Below are positions 14,838 to 21,063 of a stretch of DNA of 35,277 bases, one piece after another. Below the pieces are notes generated by a model that was given only the letters and a program-made list of their open reading frames with translations, was not told where the DNA came from and did not search any database. Source of the DNA: a virus; the IMG/VR virus record IMGVR_UViG_3300027917_000014, positions 1 through 35,277 of that record. One strand, given 5' to 3'. The stretch's first letter is position 1, and each line of letters starts with the position of its first letter. A program made the position numbers and the translations under genes.

Positions 14838-15008
14838 CTAGCTAATGTTTTTTTCCAGTAGTTTCAGTCTCTCTAATTCTTTAACAGGTACAATTGCAAC
14901 CAGTGGTTTATTCCTTCTTGTGATGATGACAGGCTCAATGCCATAGGCTGCCCTATTTACTAGATCGCTAAAATTATTTCTAAATTCAACGGTACTTACT
15001 TTCTTCAT
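14838..15008 (-). CDS. Phd/YefM-family antitoxin, without a toxin gene
   Basis: 56 residues: MKKVSTVEFRNNFSDLVNRA then IEPVIITRRNKPLVAIVPVK. The pattern 'S-xxE-x-R-x-x-x-x-x-L-x-x-x...PV-I-T-R-x-x-K-P-x-x-x-l-V-P' is that of Phd/YefM antitoxins, which bind DNA at the N-terminus and neutralise a toxin at the C-terminus. GAGGAG stands eight bases before the ATG. The gene downstream is the replication initiator, and no Doc, YoeB or RelE-type toxin was seen in the genome. It may act as the operon's autorepressor or counter host toxins. Confidence 0.85.
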   Translation of the reverse strand: MKKVSTVEFRNNFSDLVNRAAYGIEPVIITRRNKPLVAIVPVKELERLKLLEKNIS

Positions 15009-15156
15009 ATTTAAAACTCCTCAAATGTACAAAATGTCAATATTACATTATTTCAAGGATATATCATACCAAATGATCGTATTAGTCAGCATGTATAGCA
15101 ACATTCAGCAATTACCCCTAGAGCTTGTGAGATATGGCTTACACGCTTTATAAGTC

Positions 15157-15195
15157 ACAATATGTGTTGACACTATTGATGACCTTTGTTAAATT
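15157..15195 (+). promoter_or_regulatory. Rightward promoter of the Cro-like gene with operator motif
   Basis: TTGACA (15167-15172), 17 bases, TAAATT (15190-15195). The -35 is perfect, the -10 weak. The operator-like motif ACAATATGTGTT (15157-15168) runs into the -35. The region 15009-15156 must also hold the leftward promoter of the antitoxin-initiator operon, but no clear pair of boxes was found there. Confidence 0.48.
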
Positions 15196-15215
15196 GCGCA
15201 AAAAAGGGGGAAGCA

Positions 15216-15458
15216 ATGATAAAAGAAGAAAAAGCACAAGCGCTAATTCGTGACGTAATACAATTTTTCGGGTCGCGCAAAGAATTTGCCCACGCGCTAG
15301 ATTGCACACCACAGAATTCTAATATGTGGCACCAAGGCTATAGGAAAGTGCCAGTTATCAAGGCGCTAGAAATAGAGAATTTAACCAAGGGCAAGTTTAA
15401 AGCGTGTGATTTACGCCCAGATGTAAAAATATTAAAAAAAGTTGTAATTAACTATTGA
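15216..15458 (+). CDS. Cro/YdaS-like HTH regulator
   Basis: 80 residues from the ATG at 15216 (GGGGGAAGCA upstream; the frame is open ten codons further). The HTH reads FFGSRKEFAHALDCTPQNSN with MWHQGYRKVP, then ALEIENLTKGKFKACDLRPD, the characteristic end of YdaS/Cro-like proteins. It probably controls the early promoters and is the best candidate binder of the ACAAYNYGTGTT motif. There is no partner cI gene on the other strand. Confidence 0.82.
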   Translation: MIKEEKAQALIRDVIQFFGSRKEFAHALDCTPQNSNMWHQGYRKVPVIKALEIENLTKGKFKACDLRPDVKILKKVVINY

Positions 15459-15482
15459 CATTAAAACAACATGTGTTATCAT
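15455..15482 (+). promoter_or_regulatory. Strong rightward early promoter with operator motif
   Basis: TTGACA (15455-15460), 16 bases, TATCAT (15477-15482). The spacer contains ACAACATGTGTT (15466-15477), the same 12-bp motif as at 12672 and 15157. It would drive the long early operon to csrA. Confidence 0.66.
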
Positions 15483-15488
15483 GTTCAC

Positions 15489-15551
15489 ATGATGCAGCGA
15501 AGGTAAATTTTAATTTTAACCTTAAAAAATAAGTGTGTGGCGCTGCATCAT
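15489..15551 (+). repeat. Long stem-loop at the 5' end of the early transcript
   Basis: ATGATGCAGCG (15489-15499) and CGCTGCATCAT (15541-15551) are exact reverse complements. Inside them AAGGT (15500-15504) can pair with ACCTT (15519-15523). The predicted start site of the promoter at 15455 is about 15489, so the mRNA would begin with this hairpin, which could protect its 5' end or regulate translation. Confidence 0.65.
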
Positions 15552-15581
15552 ACTTTAACCAACCAAAAAAGGATAGATAAT

Positions 15582-15956
15582 ATGGGCATTACACCAGATA
15601 GAATTATCAACAAACACCGCAAGCTAGACGATATCATACCAGAGCTTGCAAATTTGTGCGGTATATACTGCTTTTCAGATTTAAGCGCCAAGCAAAAAGA
15701 CGAGCTTGTATCAATATATCACAATGAACGACAATCGACCGTGCATTCAATCCTTGAGGGCTTGCCGCTCAATGGCCTTACCACTTTTGACGACCTAGAA
15801 AGAGCGCAAGAAGAATTTACAGAGTGGGCGCGATACGACATTGACAGAATGATCGAGGAACAATGGGAAGATCAGTTCGATATACAAGCCAGGCTAGATG
15901 AGGTAGCCCTAGATAATCGATGGCGAAACGGCGACTTGCTCAATAGGAAACGTTAA
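15582..15956 (+). CDS. Hypothetical protein, 124 aa
   Basis: The ATG at 15582 has AAAGGA eight bases upstream; the longer frame from 15537 starts inside the hairpin and lacks a ribosome site. It is acidic and helical (FDDLERAQEEFTEWARYDID, RMIEEQWEDQFDIQARLDEV). No family recognised. First gene after the strong early promoter. Confidence 0.7.
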   Translation: MGITPDRIINKHRKLDDIIPELANLCGIYCFSDLSAKQKDELVSIYHNERQSTVHSILEGLPLNGLTTFDDLERAQEEFTEWARYDIDRMIEEQWEDQFDIQARLDEVALDNRWRNGDLLNRKR

Positions 15957-15968
15957 AAGAGTACCGAC

Positions 15969-16002
15969 GTGACGCCTGGGCCCGATCAACAAAGGGCGTC
16001 AC
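15969..16002 (+). terminator. GC-rich stem-loop, possible attenuator
   Basis: GTGACGCC (15969-15976) and GGCGTCAC (15995-16002) pair perfectly around an 18-base loop, followed by AATTTTAATT. The T tract is weak, so it may be a partial terminator that lowers expression of downstream genes. Confidence 0.45.
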
Positions 16003-16024
16003 AATTTTAATTGATGAGGTGTTT

Positions 16025-16291
16025 ATGGGCAAGCTAAAAATAGAAAGTGATTCGAAAGAAGTAACTGTATTAGTGTTTGATAATACCGATTATGACGCTA
16101 TGGCAAAATACAAGCGCATGATAACGGTTGACGATGCGTACTCATGTTTATTTGATATAGAGCAAAAATGTAGGGAGTGGCGCAAATATATACCTGATGA
16201 TTGGACCGAAGAAAAAGCAGAGTTAGCATGGGATTTACAAAAGGCTATTTGCGACATTATAGACGAGTATAAGCTTGCCGATTATTATTGA
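16025..16291 (+). CDS. Hypothetical protein, 88 aa
   Basis: GAGG lies five bases before the ATG at 16025. MGKLKIESDSKEVTVLVFDN... is followed by a helical part (CLFDIEQKCREWRKYIPDDW). The pattern of a short N-terminal strand region and a helical end resembles other small phage proteins of unknown role. No function can be assigned. Confidence 0.68.
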   Translation: MGKLKIESDSKEVTVLVFDNTDYDAMAKYKRMITVDDAYSCLFDIEQKCREWRKYIPDDWTEEKAELAWDLQKAICDIIDEYKLADYY

Positions 16292-16305
16292 TAAGGAGAT
16301 TTACA

Positions 16306-16431
16306 ATGATCGATTTTGTAACAGCACATGAAAGGTTAGGCATTAAAAGCAATGAACAAAACTGGTTTTACAGGATTGTTTCAACTTCAGTTGTTTTTGG
16401 GTTAGTATTATTACTGGTGATAGTACTATGA
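16306..16431 (+). CDS. Small single-pass membrane protein, 41 aa
   Basis: AAGGAGATTTACA precedes the ATG, an excellent ribosome site. The protein MIDFVTAHERLGIKSNEQNW ends in one hydrophobic segment (VVFGLVLLLVIVL). It is expressed early and sits in the membrane with the N-terminus probably in the cytoplasm. It could modify the host membrane or exclude other phages; no family recognised. Confidence 0.65.
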   Translation: MIDFVTAHERLGIKSNEQNWFYRIVSTSVVFGLVLLLVIVL

Positions 16432-16441
16432 GGGGGTGTTT

Positions 16442-16720
16442 ATGTGTTTTTTCAATAGTAGAGCTACTGTACCGCCTGAGCCTTCTAAACCTGTTGTTAA
16501 CGGTAGGGTGAGGGAGGAAAGTATCGAAGAAAAAAAAGTACGACTGTCAATTAATGTGATTTATGTCGCTGAAAAAGGCAATAGCAGTCCCAGTGATGTT
16601 ATCTCAGATATGGTTGATATCATCCAAAAGAATGACAAAAAAGGTATTTTTAGGGATGAGGTTATCAATAAATTGATAGAACAAAAATGCGATGAAAAAT
16701 TTAAAGAAATACAACCATAA
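16442..16720 (+). CDS. Hypothetical protein, 92 aa
   Basis: GAGGGGG lies five bases before the ATG at 16442. MCFFNSRATVPPEPSKPVVN has the Cys-Phe-Phe start and proline-rich segment seen at the beginning of some phage virion proteins. The rest (DVISDMVDIIQKNDKKGIFR) does not match those. Unknown. Confidence 0.66.
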   Translation: MCFFNSRATVPPEPSKPVVNGRVREESIEEKKVRLSINVIYVAEKGNSSPSDVISDMVDIIQKNDKKGIFRDEVINKLIEQKCDEKFKEIQP

Positions 16721-16738
16721 AAAAAGGAGATAGAAGCA

Positions 16739-17014
16739 ATGTTTTCAATATTCAAACTTGATGAGGAAATGAACGGCAATACAATCAAATCCGTGGCGCG
16801 TGATCAATTGGTCTCTCGTGTTAGCTCTGAGGTTTTAGCCGCTAAAATTGAGGCCAATACCACTACCGCCAGGCTTTTAAAGTCGGTTATTGACGAGTTG
16901 AGCGCGCACGATCCCAACTTGAAAAACAATTTGAGATTAATTCTCGAAAAAGAGCACCAAGAAGCAAAAAGAAGTTCCAACCACCACCCAAAATTTTATT
17001 CTCACACAAATTAA
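16739..17014 (+). CDS. Hypothetical helical protein, 91 aa
   Basis: AAGGAGA lies eight bases before the ATG. Mostly helical (LVSRVSSEVLAAKIEANTTT, ARLLKSVIDELSAHDP), with no recognised motif. It belongs to the early operon. Confidence 0.66.
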   Translation: MFSIFKLDEEMNGNTIKSVARDQLVSRVSSEVLAAKIEANTTTARLLKSVIDELSAHDPNLKNNLRLILEKEHQEAKRSSNHHPKFYSHTN

Positions 17015-17026
17015 GGATATAAAGCA

Positions 17027-17419
17027 ATGAGACCACAATTTTTTGAACCAATTGTAAAAAGCCCTACGTTAGTTATACCAGAAAAATTAGAAGAAAATAA
17101 CATACATAGGATACATTCTATCAGCTCCAAGATAGTTGATATGTTAGACAATGAAAGTCGCAAGCAACCACTAACAAATACAGAGGTTGAGAACATTATA
17201 CAACTTGTTGTACTTCACTGTGACTCACGTGATCTAATATTCGATAGACTGATCAAAGCGAACGTTGAGCGGTCAAACTCTCCCGATGTTTTGCGGATGA
17301 GTCCATATGATGAGTGCAAGATTGACGCGACAATTAGACATATTAGCCCAACTCCGCACAATACGCCGATGCTTAAGGCCGTAGCGCCAAAAGCTAAAAC
17401 ACCAGATTTTCAATTATAG
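17027..17419 (+). CDS. Hypothetical protein, 130 aa
   Basis: MRPQFFEPIVKSPTLVIPEK..., helical in the middle (IIQLVVLHCDSRDLIFDRLI), with a proline-rich C-terminus. No family recognised. It stands 10 bases before the recT-like gene. Confidence 0.65.
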   Translation: MRPQFFEPIVKSPTLVIPEKLEENNIHRIHSISSKIVDMLDNESRKQPLTNTEVENIIQLVVLHCDSRDLIFDRLIKANVERSNSPDVLRMSPYDECKIDATIRHISPTPHNTPMLKAVAPKAKTPDFQL

Positions 17420-17429
17420 GGATATAGTC

Positions 17430-18041
17430 ATGAATGATAACAAAGAAATACAAGTTAAAAATAACGCGTTAGCTCCTGCTAATTTTACTGAGCTGATGTC
17501 ATTTGCTGAATTAGTAGCTAATACTCAGCTTGTGCCTGCTAACTTTCGTGGCAAGCCAGCTGATATAGTTGTAGCTTGTCAGTACGGTAACGAGGTTGGC
17601 TTGCATCCAATGCAAGCAATTAATCACATCGCGGTTATTAATGGCAAGCCCTCGATGTATGGGGACGCTTTGTTAGCACTAGTTAAGCGCAGCGCCGCTT
17701 TTGAGTGGATTAAGGAAACGGTGGAAAGTACTGAAGATGATCGCATTGCGCGCTGTGTTATTAAGCGCCAAGGTGAGCCTGAAGCCGAGTATACATTTAG
17801 TTGGTTAGAGGCGAAACAAGCCGGCTTAACTAATAAATCCGGGCCTTGGAAAACCTACCCGAAAAGAATGTTGCAAATGCGTGCGCGTGGATTTGCGCTA
17901 AGGGATGTTTTCCCAGATGTATTGATGGGCTTGATTAGCGCTGAAGAAGCGCATGATTATCCTGTTAAGAATATAACGCCTAAGGATGATTTTGCGCCCA
18001 TTGATGACATAGTCACTATCAGGGAGGATTACAATGAATAA
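17430..18041 (+). CDS. RecT-like single-strand annealing protein
   Basis: 203 residues. The core LVPANFRGKPADIVVACQYG, then EVGLHPMQAINHIAVINGKP and SMYGDALLALVKRS is the signature of RecT/Bet-type recombinases. These coat ssDNA and anneal it to complementary strands. MLQMRARGFALRDVFPDVL is the conserved C-terminal helix. No adjacent exonuclease was recognised, but a Gp157-like and an SSB-like gene follow, giving a recombination module. Confidence 0.88.
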   Translation: MNDNKEIQVKNNALAPANFTELMSFAELVANTQLVPANFRGKPADIVVACQYGNEVGLHPMQAINHIAVINGKPSMYGDALLALVKRSAAFEWIKETVESTEDDRIARCVIKRQGEPEAEYTFSWLEAKQAGLTNKSGPWKTYPKRMLQMRARGFALRDVFPDVLMGLISAEEAHDYPVKNITPKDDFAPIDDIVTIREDYNE

Positions 18042-18516
18042 AACACTTTTTGACTTAACAGAAGAATATAAACTTATATTAGAAAGCTTGGAGGATGGTG
18101 AGCACCATGATCATCTAATTGATAAGCTCACTATTAACATTGATAGCCTGCATGATAAAGCTGATAACTATGCCTATATGATCAAGCAACTAGAAAGCGA
18201 AGCGGAGGCGTTAGAAGTTGAGGCGCGCCGCTTGATTGATAAATCAGAAAGCAAGAAAAAATCAATTGCTTTTCTGAAAGATAGGCTTAAGTTTGCTACA
18301 AGTATGTATGGCAACTTCAAAACTAACTTGCATTCATTCAGCACGGTTAAGCATGAGATTGTAACCGTTGAAAATGAAAGCTTAATTGATGATGATTTTT
18401 TCACTGAAAAAGTAACTAGGCGCTTGTCTAAGACTAAATTAAAGGAATCTATCAAAGCTGGCAACGATGTCCCAGGCGCTGTGCTCGATTATACGTATAG
18501 TTTAAGGATTAAATAA
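18034..18516 (+). CDS. Siphovirus Gp157-like protein
   Basis: 160 residues. It has a helical N-terminal half with a coiled coil (ADNYAYMIKQLESEAEALEV, EARRLIDKSESKKKSIAFLK) and a conserved beta-type C-terminus (DDDFFTEKVTRRLSKTKLKE, SIKAGNDVPGA). This matches the Gp157 family, found beside RecT and SSB genes in phages and thought to act in recombination or replication. It overlaps recT by eight bases. Confidence 0.85.
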   Translation: MNKTLFDLTEEYKLILESLEDGEHHDHLIDKLTINIDSLHDKADNYAYMIKQLESEAEALEVEARRLIDKSESKKKSIAFLKDRLKFATSMYGNFKTNLHSFSTVKHEIVTVENESLIDDDFFTEKVTRRLSKTKLKESIKAGNDVPGAVLDYTYSLRIK

Positions 18517-18517
18517 C

Positions 18518-18691
18518 ATGAGGTTAGAAATAGGGATAGCGCCTTTTGTAATTTTCTTTGTTTTTTTTATATGCAAGCTTGCAGGCGTGATAACGTGGCC
18601 TTGGTTGTGGGTGACTGCTCCCTTGTGGTTGTCTGTTAGCTTAGCTTTATTTTTACTGGTATTTTTTTTGTTAACAGAGGAGTTTTTTTGA
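18518..18691 (+). CDS. Small two-TM protein, 'Fragile-X-F'-type
   Basis: 57 residues, MRLEIGIAPFVIFFVFFICK then ITWPWLWVTAPLWLSVSLAL. Two hydrophobic segments are separated by the Trp-rich turn WPWLWVTAPLW, which is characteristic of small phage membrane proteins named transmembrane Fragile-X-F. Role unknown. It overlaps the next start (TGATGG). Confidence 0.78.
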   Translation: MRLEIGIAPFVIFFVFFICKLAGVITWPWLWVTAPLWLSVSLALFLLVFFLLTEEFF

Positions 18692-18843
18692 TGGCTTTAA
18701 CTTTCAATAATTTTGATGATGTTTTCAAACATATGCAACAAGTATGCGCGGCTTTTAATTATAAATTAGAAATAAAGCCAATCATCGAGGAAAAAAAAGA
18801 GGCAGTTTCTTTAGGTGAATTAAAATCAGGGGGTACAAAATGA
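18691..18843 (+). CDS. Small hypothetical protein, 50 aa
   Basis: The ATG overlaps the TGA of the membrane protein, with GAGGAG upstream. MALTFNNFDDVFKHMQQVCA..., acidic, with the stop in an ATGA overlap with the next gene. Real by coupling; function unknown. Confidence 0.68.
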   Translation: MALTFNNFDDVFKHMQQVCAAFNYKLEIKPIIEEKKEAVSLGELKSGGTK

Positions 18844-19178
18844 ACGAAATAGAGATTAACGGTATTATTTACGTTGAAAAAAACAAGCAAGAAAAATCTA
18901 AGTATTGCACGATTAGGACTTACTCAGCGGGCGTGTGGGTAGGTATTGTGGACAAGATGGAGGGTAAATACGCAGAAATAAGCGATGCGCGTAGGTTGTG
19001 GTATTGGTCAGGCGCTGCCAGCTTATCAGAACTTGCAGTAAATGGCGTAAAAAATCCAGACGATTGTAAGTTCCCTACAGCTGTTGATCAAGTTATATTA
19101 ACAGAGGTGATAGAAGTTATTCCTATGACTGAAAAAGCTATAGAAAGTATTAAAGGCGTCAAGGTATGGGAAGCATAA
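18840..19178 (+). CDS. Conserved phage protein, DUF6948-like
   Basis: 112 residues. The sequence YCTIRTYSAGVWVGIVD, RRLWYWSGAASLSELAV, CKFPTAVDQVILTEVIEVIP and ESIKGVKVW matches a conserved phage family that I recall as DUF6948. Function unknown. Such genes are often followed by a gene of Gly-rich repeats, as here. Confidence 0.85.
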   Translation: MNEIEINGIIYVEKNKQEKSKYCTIRTYSAGVWVGIVDKMEGKYAEISDARRLWYWSGAASLSELAVNGVKNPDDCKFPTAVDQVILTEVIEVIPMTEKAIESIKGVKVWEA

Positions 19179-19585
19179 ATATTGATACTGTAACATACAA
19201 ATATGGAGCCGGATACGGAGGCGGAGCCGGATACGGAGACGGAGCCGGAGACGGAGCCGGAGACGGATACGGAGACGGAGAAGGTGGCGGAAGCGCAGAC
19301 GGATACGGAGACGGATACGGAAACGGAGCCGGAGACGGATACGGAGAAGGTGGCGGAGCCGGATACGGAGACGGAGCCGGAGACGGATACGGACACGGAG
19401 CCGGATACGGAGACGGACACGGAGCCGGAGACGGATACGGACACGGAGCCGGATACGGAGACGGACACGGATACGGAGACGGAGCCGGAGACGGATACGG
19501 AGACGGAGAAGGTGGCGGAAGCGCAGACGGATACGGAGACGGATACGGAAACGGAGACGGAGACGGGGACGGATATGACGATTAA
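19166..19585 (+). CDS. Glycine-rich repeat protein (GxGx, 139 aa)
   Basis: After MGSINIDTVTYKYG the whole protein alternates Gly with Asp, Tyr, Ala, His or Glu (for example GDGYGDGEGGGSADGYGDGY). The DNA consists of 6-bp units (ggagac, ggatac, ggagcc, ggacac). It overlaps the DUF6948-like gene by 13 bases. The protein should be extended and unstructured, perhaps metal-binding through Asp and His. Gly-Asp-Tyr repeat proteins in this position are known in other phages; no role is established. Confidence 0.7.
   Translation: MGSINIDTVTYKYGAGYGGGAGYGDGAGDGAGDGYGDGEGGGSADGYGDGYGNGAGDGYGEGGGAGYGDGAGDGYGHGAGYGDGHGAGDGYGHGAGYGDGHGYGDGAGDGYGDGEGGGSADGYGDGYGNGDGDGDGYDD
19246..19556 (+). repeat. Hexanucleotide repeat tract with an 83-bp exact duplication
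   Basis: The Gly-rich gene is built of degenerate 6-bp units. Bases 19246-19328 recur exactly at 19474-19556, an offset of 228 bp (38 units). This shows recent duplication inside the tract, by slippage or unequal recombination, which would change protein length without changing frame. Confidence 0.9.
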
Positions 19586-19754
19586 CAACGGAGACGGATA
19601 CGAAGACGGTAGCGGAAACGGATACGGAGACGGAAACGGACACGGATGCGGAACCGGAGACGGATACGGACGCGGAGACGGACGCGGTAACGGAGACGGA
19701 TACGGAGACGGAAACGGATACAAAGACGGAACCGGAACCGGATATTACGAATAA
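19575..19754 (+). CDS. Second glycine-rich repeat protein, 59 aa
   Basis: The ATG at 19575 lies inside the end of the first Gly-rich gene, in another frame. MTINNGDGYEDGSGNGYGDG... repeats the same theme and has one Cys. Either this is a separate gene coupled by overlap, or the two were one gene interrupted by a frameshift at TATGACGATTAA. The shared start pattern argues for two genes. Confidence 0.58.
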   Translation: MTINNGDGYEDGSGNGYGDGNGHGCGTGDGYGRGDGRGNGDGYGDGNGYKDGTGTGYYE

Positions 19755-19778
19755 CAATTATTTAAACGGGGAAAAAAC

Positions 19779-20219
19779 ATGCAATTTGGATTTACTGAAG
19801 ATGACTTCAAAGACGATGGAGAATTTACGCAGACGCTCAAAGATGGCAGAGCATCCGGTAAGGCCATGAACTTTGAAGAAGGTGTCGACAAGCAGGGCAA
19901 TCCTAGAATAACTTTTGATATTGAAACGTTACAAAATGGCAAGCATGGGAAGGCCAAAGAGTTTGTATCACAAAAACAAAAGTTCAAATTAATTAACTTG
20001 GCTAAGGCTTCAAATTCGCAAGAACTCAGAAACGCGATTATTAATGATGAACATATCACGGCAAATCTAATTAATGGGCTAACATTTGAATTTGAGGTTC
20101 AAATCAATGGAAGCTATGCCAATGTTGGCCGGTACATTCGACATGGCGCTGAGCCCGCTCAATCTGAAAATGAGCCTTTAAAAGATGAGACTCCATTTAA
20201 TGATGATATCCCATTCTAG
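19779..20219 (+). CDS. SSB-like protein with acidic C-terminal tip
   Basis: 146 residues. The last residues FNDDIPF match the SSB tip (DDDIPF) by which SSB binds host replication proteins. The body (ITFDIETLQNGKHGKAKEFV, FEFEVQINGSYANVGRYIRH) is beta-rich, like phage DUF669-type ssDNA-binding proteins. It probably protects ssDNA during replication and works with the RecT-like protein. Confidence 0.72.
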   Translation: MQFGFTEDDFKDDGEFTQTLKDGRASGKAMNFEEGVDKQGNPRITFDIETLQNGKHGKAKEFVSQKQKFKLINLAKASNSQELRNAIINDEHITANLINGLTFEFEVQINGSYANVGRYIRHGAEPAQSENEPLKDETPFNDDIPF

Positions 20220-20227
20220 GAAATAAA

Positions 20228-20380
20228 ATGAGTGAAGAAAATGAATATAATTTTGTGGGGTACTATGGCTTTAAAGAGGGTTATAGAGTCCATAAAATAT
20301 TTTTGCGCAAAAAGCCATGTTTATTACATCGATTAATTAGCAGAATAACCATGAAATGGGTATGGGTGAACTACCCTTGA
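20228..20380 (+). CDS. Small basic hypothetical protein, 50 aa
   Basis: MSEENEYNFVGYYGFKEGYR... is basic, with an ITMKWVWVNYP end. It begins nine bases after the SSB-like gene with a weak purine-rich site. No family recognised. Confidence 0.5.
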   Translation: MSEENEYNFVGYYGFKEGYRVHKIFLRKKPCLLHRLISRITMKWVWVNYP

Positions 20381-20390
20381 TAAGTTATGC

Positions 20391-20457
20391 GGCGTGGGTT
20401 CATCCTTACCACGCTGCTAGGCGCGCCTTGTAGGCTGGTTACCGTAGCAAGGCGTGC
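20391..20457 (+). ncRNA. Two-hairpin structured leader before csrA
   Basis: GCGTGG/CCACGC (20392-20397 with 20409-20414) and GCGCGCCTTG/CAAGGCGTGC (20421-20430 with 20448-20457, one G-U pair) form two consecutive GC-rich hairpins in otherwise AT-rich DNA. They end 27 bases before the csrA ATG. CAGGAG, which contains the GGA recognised by CsrA, follows as the ribosome site. It may be a regulatory leader or a processed small RNA. It does not fold as a tRNA. Confidence 0.52.
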
Positions 20458-20484
20458 TGCCTTAAAAATACAGGAGTATTTACA

Positions 20485-20682
20485 ATGTTAATCGTTTCAA
20501 GACATCCAGTTATTAGAAGGGATGGTACTAGGGTTAGTGATGAAACTTTGAGTAAGTTTACAATTATGGTCGATGACATTAAAATCGAAGTGTCATTAAT
20601 TGAAAATAGGGGCAATCAATCTAAGATAGGCATTAAAGCGCCGCGAAAGGTCCAAGTATTAAGAAATGAGCTACTTCTTTAA
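20485..20682 (+). CDS. csrA: CsrA/RsmA-family RNA-binding regulator
   Basis: 65 residues (E. coli CsrA has 61). The second half IKIEVSLIENRGNQSKIGIK then APRKVQVLRNEL aligns with CsrA VTVTVLGVKGNQVRIGVN, APKEVSVHREEI. MLIVSR matches MLILTR. Arg6 and the Arg of VxR (E. coli Arg44), both RNA contacts, are kept. About a dozen residues are inserted after the first strand (HPVIRRDGTRVSDETLSK). CsrA dimers bind GGA in mRNA leaders and change translation or stability. AGGAG precedes the ATG, itself a possible target. Its end overlaps the convergent holin-like gene by 12 bases. Confidence 0.88.
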   Translation: MLIVSRHPVIRRDGTRVSDETLSKFTIMVDDIKIEVSLIENRGNQSKIGIKAPRKVQVLRNELLL

Positions 20683-21063
20683 CGCTTCTTTAATGCTACC
20701 TATTGCGGAACCAATAACATTAGGTATTGAGCGCATGCCAAAGACTGCTAAGCACATGCCAGAGAGTACATTAGATTGCCAATCTTTGAGCATGTGCCAG
20801 GCTTCTTGTACTTTGTGCCCCCATTCCGGGGATATTAAAGACGCAAGCAAAGGGGAAGCGAACAAAATAAACGCAGCCCACCTTAACAATTTATCTTTGT
20901 CATTTAATTGAGCAATCTCCCATTTGCTATTAGATTCTTGCTGACTAAGCAATAAGCGCTTTTCAAGTTCTAACGCTGCCATTGATCTTTCGTGCTTGGC
21001 TTTGGACTTTTCTCCAAGCCATCCGAATACCGTTTTAACACCATCAACGATTAGGCTTATCAT
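20671..21063 (-). CDS. Holin-like protein, 3TM holin family
   Basis: 130 residues from the ATG at 21063 (AAGGTTAAAG upstream). It has a charged helical region (20-58), a membrane segment LLRWAAFILFASPLLASLIS (59-78) and a second one (NVLSGMCLAVFGM, about 98-110). The sequence resembles holins of the 3TM, gene-transfer-agent type. It would open the inner membrane for the endolysin. Last gene of the leftward late transcript. Confidence 0.75.
   Translation of the reverse strand: MISLIVDGVKTVFGWLGEKSKAKHERSMAALELEKRLLLSQQESNSKWEIAQLNDKDKLLRWAAFILFASPLLASLISPEWGHKVQEAWHMLKDWQSNVLSGMCLAVFGMRSIPNVIGSAIGSIKEALKK

Noticed and set aside
15009-15156. A leftward promoter for the antitoxin-initiator operon (CTGACT with TATGAT, or TGTAATAT)
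   Set aside because: The pairs have poor -35 boxes or wrong spacing; a promoter is expected here but I cannot place it.
19203-19754. A 183-codon acidic Glu/Thr/Asp/Pro repeat protein in a second frame of the hexamer tract, and Ser/Val or Arg/Leu repeat proteins on the opposite strand
   Set aside because: Six-base periodicity keeps several frames open at once. The acidic frame changes to the Gly type at 19575, and none of these frames has its own ribosome site.
20391-20457. A tRNA gene
   Set aside because: It has GC-rich hairpins and a GGTTCATCC-like string but no cloverleaf, anticodon stem or acceptor stem.
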